Positions 51,355 to 62,114 of a DNA stretch of 64,000 nucleotides are shown piece by piece. This stretch comes from Drosophila persimilis (lineage: Eukaryota > Arthropoda > Insecta > Diptera > Drosophilidae). Numbering within the stretch: the stretch's first letter is position 1; the number at the start of each line of letters is the position of its first letter. Under the pieces are notes generated by a model. It had not been told where the DNA came from, did no database searches, and saw nothing but the letters and a program-made list of their open reading frames with translations. The translations under genes were made by a program, and so were the position numbers. The stretch covers positions 434,001-498,000 of the forward strand of contig NW_020825307.1 in NCBI RefSeq assembly GCF_003286085.1. Direction: 5' to 3'.

Positions 51355-54300
51355 TCACAGATCCAGGGAGTCCGGTGGCGTGGGCTTGGTGGGCAGCATG
51401 CCGAAGGGATCATCGTCCACCACCACGCTGTCATCGTCGCTGTCCTCGTCATTGTCCCCGTCCCCGTCACCGTCACCGTCGCCGTCGGGATTGTCCAGGC
51501 CCACTCTCCCGTCACCCAGGAAGATGCACTCCTCCACATCCGTGTCGTAGCACGGATCCAGGTTGACCTCGTGCAGCTGCAGGTCCAGCTCCAGCAGATC
51601 CCACGAGCCCCCGAACTCGGCCAGCGGAATGTTGGTCTTCCGTCCCGTCGTCCCGCCCGGGGGCACAAAGTCATTGGAGAAGGCGTCCGAGTTGCACTGC
51701 TGCGAGCTGGGCGAGATGTTGGGCGTGGGCGTCTCGGGGGTGGTCAGCGACACCTGCCCGCCGACCCCCACATTGGCGGCCTCGTCGATGAAGGAGCGTC
51801 CCACCGAGCTCAGGCTGAACTCGAGCAGCTTCTGCGAGGGGGGTCGCGCGGCCGTGGCCACGGACAAAGACACGGACACGGCCACAGGCAGGGGCTCGCT
51901 GCTTGCCTCCGGAATGGCCGTGAGACACTTGCAGCTGGCGCTGGGCAGGGACAGGGATGGGGCCGCGGTCTGGGTGTGGTTGTGGGCCGTCAGGCTGGCG
52001 CTGCTGCTCAGGCAAGAGCTCATTGAGTTCGTGTTGAAGCGCCGCAGCGAGCTGTCGCCTGCCCCACCGCCCATCACCGTCGCCGTGGTACCCACACCGT
52101 TGGGCACAGAGCCGCCACAGGAGCCATTCGAGTGGCCGTGACCGTGGCCGTGGCCTTCGCCCAGTGGGAGGCGGGCTGGCGACGTTGTGCGTGAGGGCAG
52201 CGAGGCGGAGCACAGCTGCGACTGCAGCGACTGCAGCGGCGTCTGGGTGGCAGCGCAGGCACTGGTGGTGGCGCTGGCGGTGGTGCTGGTGGCGCAGCTG
52301 TGCCGCACGGCGCTGGCCAGCCTCTGCAGATTCTCGTAGGAATCGCCGCTGTCCAGGCGCTTGCTACGAAAGAGACGCACCTGCTGTTTCTGCTGCTTGA
52401 GGTTGATGCTGTCCAGCGATGGCAGCTTCATCGAGGCCATCGAGGCGGAGGTCATGCCAATATCACTCAGTGGCACCAGTGTGTTCAGCACATCCGGCGA
52501 GTCCAGGGGGCTGGACAGGGGCGTCGAGCCTAAGGCCGCATTCACCAGAAATCTGCATGGAAGAACGGGTATAAGTCGATTAGGATGGTTGCCCCCTTGA
52601 GAGACATCGCGGACGACCTACATTTGGCGCTGCAGCAGGTTCTGCCACACGGCCTTCAGCTCCAGGGAGGGAGCGCGCAGGATGAGGCTCTTGCGACGGG
52701 CGCCCCGCCTCGGTGTCCGGCTGAGATCGGGGGCGCAGTAGCCCGTGGGGCTCTCGGCCAGCCGGCCATTGGGATCGACAGTCAGACGGAACTCGGTGGC
52801 TGCGGAGGGGAGTCGAAAAGGGTATCAGGGGGTATGGGGGTCGAGAGGGGTACTCACTCTTCTTGCGCATGTGAAAACAGGAGTCGACCACATTGGCTAA
52901 GGGCACGGGCTCCTCGGTGATGAAGAGCACCCGATCGCGGCTGACCTTGGCGAAGACGATGATGTCGCTGAAGAGTAGCGTCCAGTATGGCTTGATGGAG
53001 CGGCCCTCGACGCGGGACAGATCACCGCCGAAGATCCACTGGCGGCCCTGCACGGCCAGCGTGAAGGGCTTGCACTTGGTGAAGACCATGCGCGACTCTA
53101 GGTCCTGGAGCGTGAGCAGGGGCCGGCCCTCGCCAAGGGGCTCCATGAGGCCGCTGCTGACCGTGATCTCGCGGTAGGCCGCCTGCAGCTCCCCAATCAC
53201 GCTGCTGAAGTTCTTGTGCTCCTCGGTGTCCACGTGGCAGTTGCTGGCCAGCAGCTGCATCAGCTTGAGGATCTCACGGAAGTGCTGCAGCGGACGGTGG
53301 ATGAACATGGTGAGGTCCGGCCGCTTGCGCGGCACCGCCGGCTCCGTGATGAAGGCTATGAACTCGGAGCCCGTCTGCCGGGACTTGTTCACCAGCACGC
53401 AGTCGGCCCGCTTGATGCCGTTGCAGTACTTCTTGTAGGCCGCGCATATGGCCGTCGTCTTGGACAGGTACACCCGCGAGGCGAAGTTCATCTGCGGCTC
53501 CGGCTCCTGCTGCTGGTGATGCTGCTGGTGCTGGTCGCCGCTGCACAGCTGCTCCAGTATGTCCTCGGCGATGCGGAGCAGCTCGTCGATGTTCTGGAAC
53601 AGCGTCCGGTGGTCGTTCGGCGAAATCAGGTCCTTCCGCTCCAGCAGCGGCTGCACAAACCGCTCCACCCCGAAGTGCAGGGCCGCCGTGAAGTTCTGTT
53701 CCCGGCTAATCAGCTGCAGGAGGAAGCGACGTCGGTTGTCCGTTATGGGCACAATGGACTATCCCAGGGGAGAGAGATCAGAAGTTAAGGATTAGAATCA
53801 TCGGAGAGGAAGAAACCGAACAGGGTGCCCACGGTATAAGAACGATTCATGAGGTTTGACAGGGTACCCCCATTTTGGCCTCTCTTTAGAGCCAGTATAC
53901 TTTGATTTTGTATTCTTATTTAGTTCGAAACAGTGGTTCGGATTGATCCGAAAGATATATACTTGGAATGGATATATTTCGGAAAGGCACCTCCAGAGCA
54001 TACATTCATTTGAATGTTCGATTATAATCGAAGAGAATCAAAGGCTAGGTACACGAGAGTTATTTCTCCCTGACTTAGTTGGGAGAGAACTTCTTTATAG
54101 AGAGCCCGATTAGCAGTGGCAAAGATTGGGTTACATGTACCCCCTAGTATCTTTTGGAGTCTTCTGTCCGTAATAATCCATTCCAAATGAAGGAAAACGA
54201 TATATTCAATATGGAAATACATGGAATACATGTACCTCCATTATATTTTTGTGTCTTCTATCAATGGAAACGGAATTTCAAGGAAGCTGGATAAATGGGA

Positions 54301-57300
54301 CAAAAGATTAATGGAAACCAACAAAAAAAAGGCACACAATATAATATGATCTAAGTCCATGATATAGGTACCATAAGGATCTTCCATTTAATAGAAATAA
54401 GTAAAATAATATCCAAAAAAACAAACACAAATAAAATGTTGAAAAAAAAGTTTATTGTCAAGCGTTTTGTTTTGGGGGTGCCTAGTGGGGGTGGGGTGGG
54501 GCAAAAAAAAAGGCGATTAATAATAGTAATAGTAAGTAATGATAGCCAGCATGGCGGTTGCTTAAACTCTAAAACTAAACAATAATCGGTCTGCAAGTAT
54601 GTACATACAAATAGCAAAATGAAAACACACGCATTCAAAAAAATATCCCGGGATTGGGGGGTGGGGGGAATGGGGGACTCGGGTTAGACCAAAACGCCCT
54701 TGCCTACCTCCTTGCTGAAGGTGACCTGGGGCAGGTGGAGCCGCCGCTTGGCGGCCTCAATGGAGGAGGTGGTGCCGGAGCAGGCGGTGGCCGGACGCGA
54801 AAAGTTGTTGCCCAGCTGCGGCTGCGCCTGTGGCTGGGCTGGTCTCGAGCTGCCCGTCCGCTGAAGACTCATCATGTTCGTCGGCTCCTCACGCTCCAGG
54901 CCGAGGACCAGCTGCTGCCGGGATTGCTGCTGCTGCTGTGTGATGGCATTGGCATTGGAGGTGCCCAGGGCCAGGGAAAGACCTGCTCCCATGCTACCAA
55001 TTCCTGTGGCCGTTCCCGTTCCCGTTCCCGTTCCAGTCCCTATTTCCGTGCCCGTTGATGTGGACAGGGATGTGGCGGCGACTGTTGCCGTGGTGGTGGC
55101 TGTGTCTATGGCCATGGTGGCGCCCGCGCCTGACCTTCTGAATATCTCCAACGTCAAGGTCGAGCCCTGCGATCGTATCAAATTCAGAACATCAGCCTCG
55201 GGCATCGTGACCACATTGTGCTTGTCGACGAAGATCACATAGTCGCCAGGCAGAATGCCGCACCGGTCCGCCGACATGCCCGCCTCCACCTTCTCGACGC
55301 GCGGCGGGTGCGTCCACACGATGGAGAAGCCGAATCCTCGCTCCTCCGTCCGCATCAGACGCCGGGTCATCGTGAACGGGGTGCGTCCCAGCTGGCGCTG
55401 GCCACTGCCGGCGCTTCCTCCACTCCCTCCACTGGCCATGGTCGACTGGCGCCTGCCGCCGCCGCTGGCTCCGTTCAGGTGGTTGGCATTGCTCACATTG
55501 GCATTCACATTGCAGATGACACTGGCGATTGCCCCCCCACCGCCCGGTGCTGCCCCACTCGCCGAGCCTCCCGTGTTGCCCGCGGCGCTGGTGGTGCTGT
55601 TCGCATTGCCGTCGGCGGGCGGATCCAGCTCGAGGAAGCGCAGAAAGAGGTTCTCGTCGGCGTCCCGCTGGTGGAGGGCCTTCTTGCTCAGCTTCATCGG
55701 CTGCTGCGGCTGCATTAGGCACTCGTCCCTGCCGCCCACTGTCGTCGTGCCGGCCATGCTGTCGATGCTGATGCTGATGACCTCGTCCAGGTTCATGGCC
55801 GCCGCTGCTGCCGCTGCCGCCGCCGCAGCCGCTGCTGACGACTTCTGGGGGGTAGCTGTGACTGTGCCTGTGGCTGTGGCTGTGGTGGTGGCCATATCGG
55901 AACCCTCTGCCAGTGACTGCTGCTCCTGCTCCGGCTCCTGCTCCTGCTCCTGCTCTTCCTGGTTGCTGCTCCTGGAGGTGGCTGTGGTAGTGCTCTGGCT
56001 GCTGCTACTCCTGCTGCTCCGGCTGCTGCTGCTGCGACAGCTACTAAGGCATGCCTGCGACTGAGACTGCGACTGCAACTTGTAGGACCCGGTCACGCTG
56101 TGGCTCTCCGCCAGAAGCTCGCTCAGTGGGAAGGTGCTGCTGCCCAGGAACTCGCTGCGTCTGTGGGAGGATCGAGAGAGAGAGGAGATCTTTAGTAGGC
56201 GCAGGGCATAGGCAGGAGTTGTGGGCGGGGAGGGGGATTAATCAAGTGGAAAACCGTTTGGAAAACTGATCGAAATACCCAGAATCCTTGGGTGGAAGAG
56301 CTGGAGAAGCTGCCTAAGAATCAACGGAAATGGGACATGAACAACTTATTATTCCGATTATTCACTGAAAAGGATCAGTTCTTTTGTAGGGATTTAACTA
56401 TTTTAAGAGCAGAAAATGTCAGCAAATAAGCTACAAAATCTATTATCATCGCTTAGAAGGACATATCGGGATAAGAACAGATCTCAAGTGGACTTTTTCA
56501 CGACTTGACAGCTTTTTCGTGAATAAAGAATCAACTGGAGATGGATAAAAGATCCCCACTTCAATTGTGAGGGATTTCGTATGTTGCTTGAACACCCTAT
56601 GGCATTTCACACCATTTCATTTGACTGTGAGAATGGATCGACCAGGCCAAATGTCGCAAGGGTAAAGGGTAATTACGGACCGTAACGCCTTGATTGGATA
56701 ATACCAATTTTGGACACTGTGCGTCACGTTGCACTGACATTTCAATGGCTGGTTTATTTATAAGCCGTTGAAGGTGGGGTCTTGCTTCCGCCTCCGTTCC
56801 GCTTGTTCTTCGCCTTCTAACCCCACCAGTCGCCTCCACTGTCTTGGGGGAGACAGCGGCCATCGTACGTGACATAAATCAATTAGCGGCCCTAAGCTGG
56901 CGTCACATTCTCTGCCACATTCCACAAGCCACATGTCGGTGCGGCGTACACCGTACACTGTGTGTGTACGGCCCGGAAATGCGCTTTGCCCGGCCAATTT
57001 TGATGGGTGGTTGCGTGGCCTAGAGAGCGGGCTAGGGGCTGGACAATGCCTTGAGGGTCTATCTACTTTTGCTGCGGCTCATCCTCCAGAACCAGCTCTA
57101 GCCCTAGCTCCTACTATAGCGTTGGCTCTCGCCTCATCTGCCTCGTTTGCCACTGGCCACTTTAGCTGAAGTTGGCGCGCGTATTTGGGTCACTTTTATT
57201 GATTTTCGTGGTTCGTGGCTGGTGGTTGGTGGTGCTAGCAGCACGGCACAAAGTACGAGTGCGAGTACGAGTACGACTAGAGTGTGGGGTGAAGTTTTTC

Positions 57301-60300
57301 TGTTGTTTGGGGGCTCTTTGCTGTTGCTGTTGTTGCTGTTGCGATTGCAATCGCGATTGTCTGCAAGGCAAGGACCGCCCACTCAAGAGTGGCCGAAATG
57401 GGGGCATGACATTAAAAATGTAATGCGAATAGTGGCAGAGGCAAAGGCAGAGCTATAGCCAGAGGCATGGGCAGTGGCAGTGGCAGCGACAGAGACAGGA
57501 AGGAAGGTGCAAGGCAGCGCCGAAAAGCAGGCAATGAATAATTCAGCCGTCAGTCTTTTTGTAAATTGACTTAAAGCGCTCGAAAACGAGTCCTTTGGCC
57601 CAACTATTTTCACAATTTACACATTTACCCCTACCCCCGTACCCCCTACCCTCTTCTCTCTAGCGTGGATGTGTGTGCTTCTTTCAGTGCGTGATACATT
57701 ATGCATGCATAACAAATAGAAGCGACTCTGCCGCACACAGAGAGACACAAAGTAAGAGAGTAAGAGAGACAGGGCGACAAAGAGAAAGAGTGGTTGTGGG
57801 AATGGGAATGGCAGCTGGCTGACATTCCCGGGTGTCCATTTAGCTCAATTAGTTGTCCGTCAGCGAAAGGCTTGCGGCTTGCGGCTTGAACTCCGGTGCT
57901 CGGTGCTCGGTGTCCGGTGTCCGGTATCCGGCCACCGTGTGCTGGCGTGCGTGTGTAACGGGGTGACCATTGCATAACCGCTAACCAAATCGATCTGCCA
58001 TCAAATGGCACCCACTATCAGGCTCTGGAGCCCTAGAAGCTGTGCTGGTCAAGTGGCGCTCTGCTCACGAGGGTTCCTTGTCCTTGTCCTTGAATTTCAA
58101 TTAACTTTGCTCCGTGGAGTTGCCGTGGCTCATAGAGGGAAAGCACACGCTCGTGCACGCACATGCACGTTTCGAGTCGCACTCACGCACACGCACACGC
58201 ACACGCACACGCACAGCACTCACACAAGCACTCGCCGCGAGAGGAGCACTTCCTGTTCGCATTAGACTAGCCGCATGCCCAAAATTATGCTACACTTTCC
58301 AAGCGGCCCTCACTCATACAGTTATATAATTTCGTGTTGCCTGCCTCTGGGGGCTGGGCCTGCCACTGGACACTGACGCCACTGACGACACTTGCACACA
58401 CCGGATGTGGCACCTTCTTTCAACTCGAACAAAAATAATCAAATAAAGCCAGAGAACTATTAGGTGCCAGAGGAATATGTCGATGTCACACACTTTTTAG
58501 CACATTCGCTACGATTTCTCGGAGGTCGAGCGTTGCCAGGCCGTTGCCGTTGCCGTTGCCGTTTCTCCGATTCTCGGTTCTCGGTGCTCGGTGCTCGGTG
58601 CTCGGTACTCAGTGCTCTGTGCTGTTCTCCCTGTTTGCACGGTGCTTCTGTTCAGCGTCGCGCGAGCTTGGCACTCCAACTGAGAACTGGAGAACTGGCG
58701 GGCCGCGGCGCAGGTCAGTCCAGAAAATTCAGTTGAAACGGCGCTGGAAAGGCACAGCGCTCGCAATGCGCATGACCTGGATGTGGAAGGTGGAAGCCGG
58801 ATGGTGGATGGTGGATGGTGGAAGGCTCCCTCTGTGGGGATAGCGGGTGGTAATGGTAATGGTAATGGAAATGGAAATGGGGCTGGGGTTGTTTATGTGC
58901 AGGAAATGCAGCAGGCGCTATAAGTTCCACGAGGCCAGAGAAAAACGTTACAATTAACCAGACGCCAGGCCTTAGTCTTTTGCCTGCTCCAAGTCCTCTT
59001 CCATCCACTCCAACCCCACTCTACGCTCTTCACTCTTCGCTCTTTGCTCTTTGCTCTTCAATTGGGGGTGAATGACATGGATGACAAGATGGAATTGACT
59101 CAGTCCTGGAGTCCTGGAGTCCTGGAGTCCTGGAGTCTCGGAGCTGGGGCCAATCATTTGGGATTGTGTACGGGGTAGGCAATGGGCAATTGGCAATTGG
59201 GAGACAAACTGTTTTGTGACCTTACTCGTACTCACTTTAAATGGCGATCCCGATGCCACACGGCCAGCTGTAGCTGCCGATTGGCATGGGCAACCTCCAG
59301 CTCCTCCTCGTCCGGATGGATGGGGAAGCTGAAGCGCTGATCGAAGTACGGCCGGCTCGAGTGCCGGTGGACAGCGGTGCGCTGGAAGCCAGAGCTCATG
59401 GCTGGCTGGACTGACTGGGCGGACCGCTGGGCGGAGGCCAGCGCCACCTTCACGTAGGCATAAATGCCGGTTCCGGTCCCATGAGAACGCCGCAAATCAC
59501 GACAGCGGATGACTGAAATGGCACAAAGAATGGGCTCCAGTTAGTCGATGAATACCAGAGGTCAATCATAAGGTGCTCTTTCACTGGAGTGGCATGGCTA
59601 CAGATAGACATGGGGACGGACGCCTTGGGACTCACCGTGCACGTTTAGTTTCCGCTGCTTGGCATCGTAGACGATGCTCAGGTCTATGCTTCCCCGCTGG
59701 CTGTCACTGTCGTCGCCTGCCGGAGTACCGGCGGTACCAGTAGCAGTGCCAAGGCCAGTGCCAGCAGCACTGGAGTGGCTCGACGATGCGGTAGAGACCA
59801 TCGAGCTGCGCTTGGCCAACTGCTCGTCATCGTCCAGGTCGCTGGACGTGGAGCTGGAGAAGCTGAGGCAGCGCTTCGTGCTGGGCACGTGCTCCATCGG
59901 GACTTGCGTCGTGCTCTGCCTCCTGCTCTGGCTCCGGCTTCGAGTCTGCCCCTCTCTGGTGGCTGCGGTGGTGGCCGTCTTGTGGGGGTTCTTGCGCCGC
60001 ACCACCCGCTGCCGCTTCAGGTGGGTGGGGGTGCGCACCTCCATCTCGTGGACACTGCTCTCGCTCCACTCGCCGCAGTCCAGGGCCACTGTGGCAGCTG
60101 TGGTGGCTGCTGCGGCTGCTGCGGCTGCTGTAGTGTGCTTGCAGCGCACCTCCTTGCGCGCCGACTCGATGATGGCGTCCAGCATGCGATCCAGGGTGGT
60201 GTCCCCCATCCGCGAGGACGACAATTGCGAGTCTTCCAGCACAGGTCCACCCACAGCACCACCTCCGTTTCCATTGGCCGCAGCCCCCAGTGTGACCCCT

Positions 60301-60590
60301 GGAGCTCGGGGCAGGCAGCGCAGAGCCGCCAGCTGCGGGGTGGCCTGACGCGGTCCGCTCCCCTCGCTGAAGCTGCGCCGCTGCGGACTCTTGCCGTGGA
60401 CGTGCACGTTGCTCAAGTCCTGCAGGGCGATCAGGCTGGCGTTGCCGAAGGGGCTGCTCATGAAGTGCACGCCGTAGTTCTCCTTGTTGGCCTCGCCCCC
60501 AACGCCCTCGCGCCGGCGGCCGCGCGTCTCCTCCACCACGGCACTGGCGCTGGAGCTGGAGTGCCGATGCATTCGTGTCATGGTTGGCAT
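51355..60590 (-). CDS. PsGEF: PsGEF, C2-PDZ-DH-PH Rho guanine nucleotide exchange factor
   Basis: Six coding exons (60590-59636, 59512-59236, 56160-54708, 53758-52858, 52799-52622, 52552-51355) give 1653 aa with consistent GT-AG phases. A C2 domain (about 299-435) spans three exons: GSIDLSIVYDAKQRKLNVH, VIRCRDLRR, PYFDQRFSFPI, WHRDRHLKRSEFLG. A PDZ domain (about 670-755) reads RGFGFSIVW, GILPGDYVIFVDKHNV. The Dbl homology domain starts near 900 (DNRRRFLLQLISREQNFTAAL), followed by the PH domain (about 1105-1255), ending in a helix ELKAVWQNLLQRQ. The tail is Ser-rich then acidic (DPDGDGD-like). RhoGEFs load GTP onto Rho-family GTPases. C2 and PDZ suggest membrane and partner targeting. PsGEF is reported as a protostome-specific GEF of the nervous system. 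The identification rests on domain order and the neighbouring phl. The start at 60590 is the first ATG after an acceptor. Confidence 0.9.
54451..54456 (-). terminator. Internal poly(A) signal after the PsGEF PDZ exon
   Basis: AATAAA on the minus strand, about 230 nt past the stop codon at 54684 and followed by T- and GT-rich sequence, as a cleavage site should be. It lies inside the intron between the PDZ and DH exons, so it would end a short C2-PDZ transcript. Confidence 0.6.
54684..54707 (-). other. PsGEF: Retained-intron C-terminus of the short PsGEF isoform
   Basis: If the donor at 54707/54706 (AAGGAG then GTAGGC) is not used, translation continues VGKGVLV and stops at 54684. The result is a 902-aa C2-PDZ protein without DH-PH. 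Its last residues, V-L-V, fit a hydrophobic class II PDZ-binding tail. Confidence 0.5.
55798..55842 (-). repeat. Polyalanine tract in PsGEF
   Basis: About 13-15 GCN codons in a row between the C2 and PDZ domains of PsGEF, encoding polyalanine. Confidence 0.85.
56161..59235 (-). other. PsGEF intron splitting the C2 domain
   Basis: A 3.1-kb intron separates the two halves of the C2 domain coding sequence. It holds CTCGGTG repeats (58571-58617), a CACACG run (58185-58216) and four copies of a 9-bp CCTGGAGTC unit (59102-59137). No extra exon is visible. Confidence 0.7.
58185..58216. repeat. CACACG microsatellite
   Basis: Five hexamer units within the 3.1-kb PsGEF intron. Confidence 0.8.
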
Positions 60591-61209
60591 GTCGTCCCTC
60601 CCTACTGTGGCGGGAAAAGAGGGGCAGAAGAGGAGAGAAGGATTAGCTTGGGCTGGGTTCTATAAGGACTTAAGCTTGGGCGAATGATGCTACTTTTGGC
60701 CGTATCTTCTGATGATAATTTCTATATTCTTGTGGCAGAAAATTGTTGAGGCCTGTGGCATGGTTTCTTGGATTTATGGGCAGCTGGCAGCAAATAGGGG
60801 ATCGGATCAGGACAACAACGACAGATTCTGGTTTCTTTCGTTCTTTCTTGGTTTTTGTTTTTGGAAACTTCCAGACAATTTTGATGCAAAAATGGAAGAA
60901 AACGCAGGGCAAAGGACCGCCGTCAGCGGCGGGCACACAAAGCAGGAAATTTTGCAAATTGTTTTTGCGGCAAACGAGTTTTTCACGTACTCCGAGGCGA
61001 GGTCCCTCGTCTTCCTTTATCCTTGAGGCCTCGCTCAGCCTCGTTCTCGTGCGCGCTTTTGCGATTTCAGGTTTGCATTTAAATTGAAATTAAACTTATG
61101 CTAATTTGCAAACAGATTTTTTAAGCGCTGCGGTTGCCAACCATAAAATTGAGCGAGTCGCGATGTGCGGCAAGGATCCTGCTCTGCGGATCCCATCCCT
61201 CTACACGTC

Positions 61210-61275
61210 CCTGTGTATCTGTGCATCTGTGTAGCTGTGTATCTGTGTATCTGTGTATCTGTGTGCGTGTATCTG
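61210..61275. repeat. TCTGTGTA minisatellite
   Basis: Six to seven copies of a 10-12 bp CTGTGTATCTG unit. Confidence 0.8.
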
Positions 61276-62094
61276 TTTGGCTGTGCAACAATTACGCCCC
61301 AGCATAATGATGCCATTTTGCAAAAAGCGGCAATCGGCAAAGCCAAAGGGGGACTCAAAAGATCCGTCCCAGATCCTTGTCTTTGTCTTCCAGATACACG
61401 CACACAGGCACACAGGCACACGGGCACACGGGGACACGGGGACGGGCACGCATTCAGACACAGGTCTAGAGAAATGGGTTTTCATGTAATCCATAAACGT
61501 CACCCCAGAGATGAAAAGCCGAGCAGAATTCCTCGAGAACAAGAGCTGCAGTCGTTGCAAAGGCGAGCAAAAAAAATATTATTCTTCCTACCCAAAAATC
61601 GGTCGATCTTACTCCTGCCTTTCCCCCCCTCCCCCCCCCCCATCACCGTCCTTTCTCTTCCGTGTGACTTGTGCCTGGAGGATTAGCTCGGGGTAGCAAC
61701 AGCAACAGCAGCAGCAGGGGAGGAAAAAACAGCAACAAATTAAATGTATTAGACGACGCACCACCCCTTTTCTTGTGGATCTCCTTCCGCCCTGATCTGG
61801 ATCTGGGTCTCTGGGTCTCTCTGTGTCTGTGTCTTGAGGGGTTAGGGTCTTAGGGTTTTTTTCTCCTCTGTTTCCCATTTTCCATCGCCAGCCTTTTTTT
61901 TCTGGCTAAATTAAAATTAGAGCTAGAGCAAAGACAAACACGACGACTGTCTCATGGGTGCGATCGTTATTATGTGTGCGTGCCCTTTTGTCTGTGTGTC
62001 CGTGTGTGTCCGTGTGTGCGTGTGTGTGTGCCAGGTGTGCCACGGGAAACCGAGCAGGGATTGAAGGGATACCGAGCTTATCAAGCGATCAATT

Positions 62095-62114
62095 GATGGA
62101 TCGATCGATCCATC
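62095..62114. repeat. 20-bp perfect palindrome
   Basis: GATGGATCGATCGATCCATC reads the same on both strands, with no central spacer. Confidence 0.95.

Noticed and set aside
55255..56064. Plus-strand 269-residue frame opposite the PsGEF PDZ exon
   Set aside because: Poly-Leu and poly-Ala runs are the reverse reading of CAG/GCN repeats in PsGEF.
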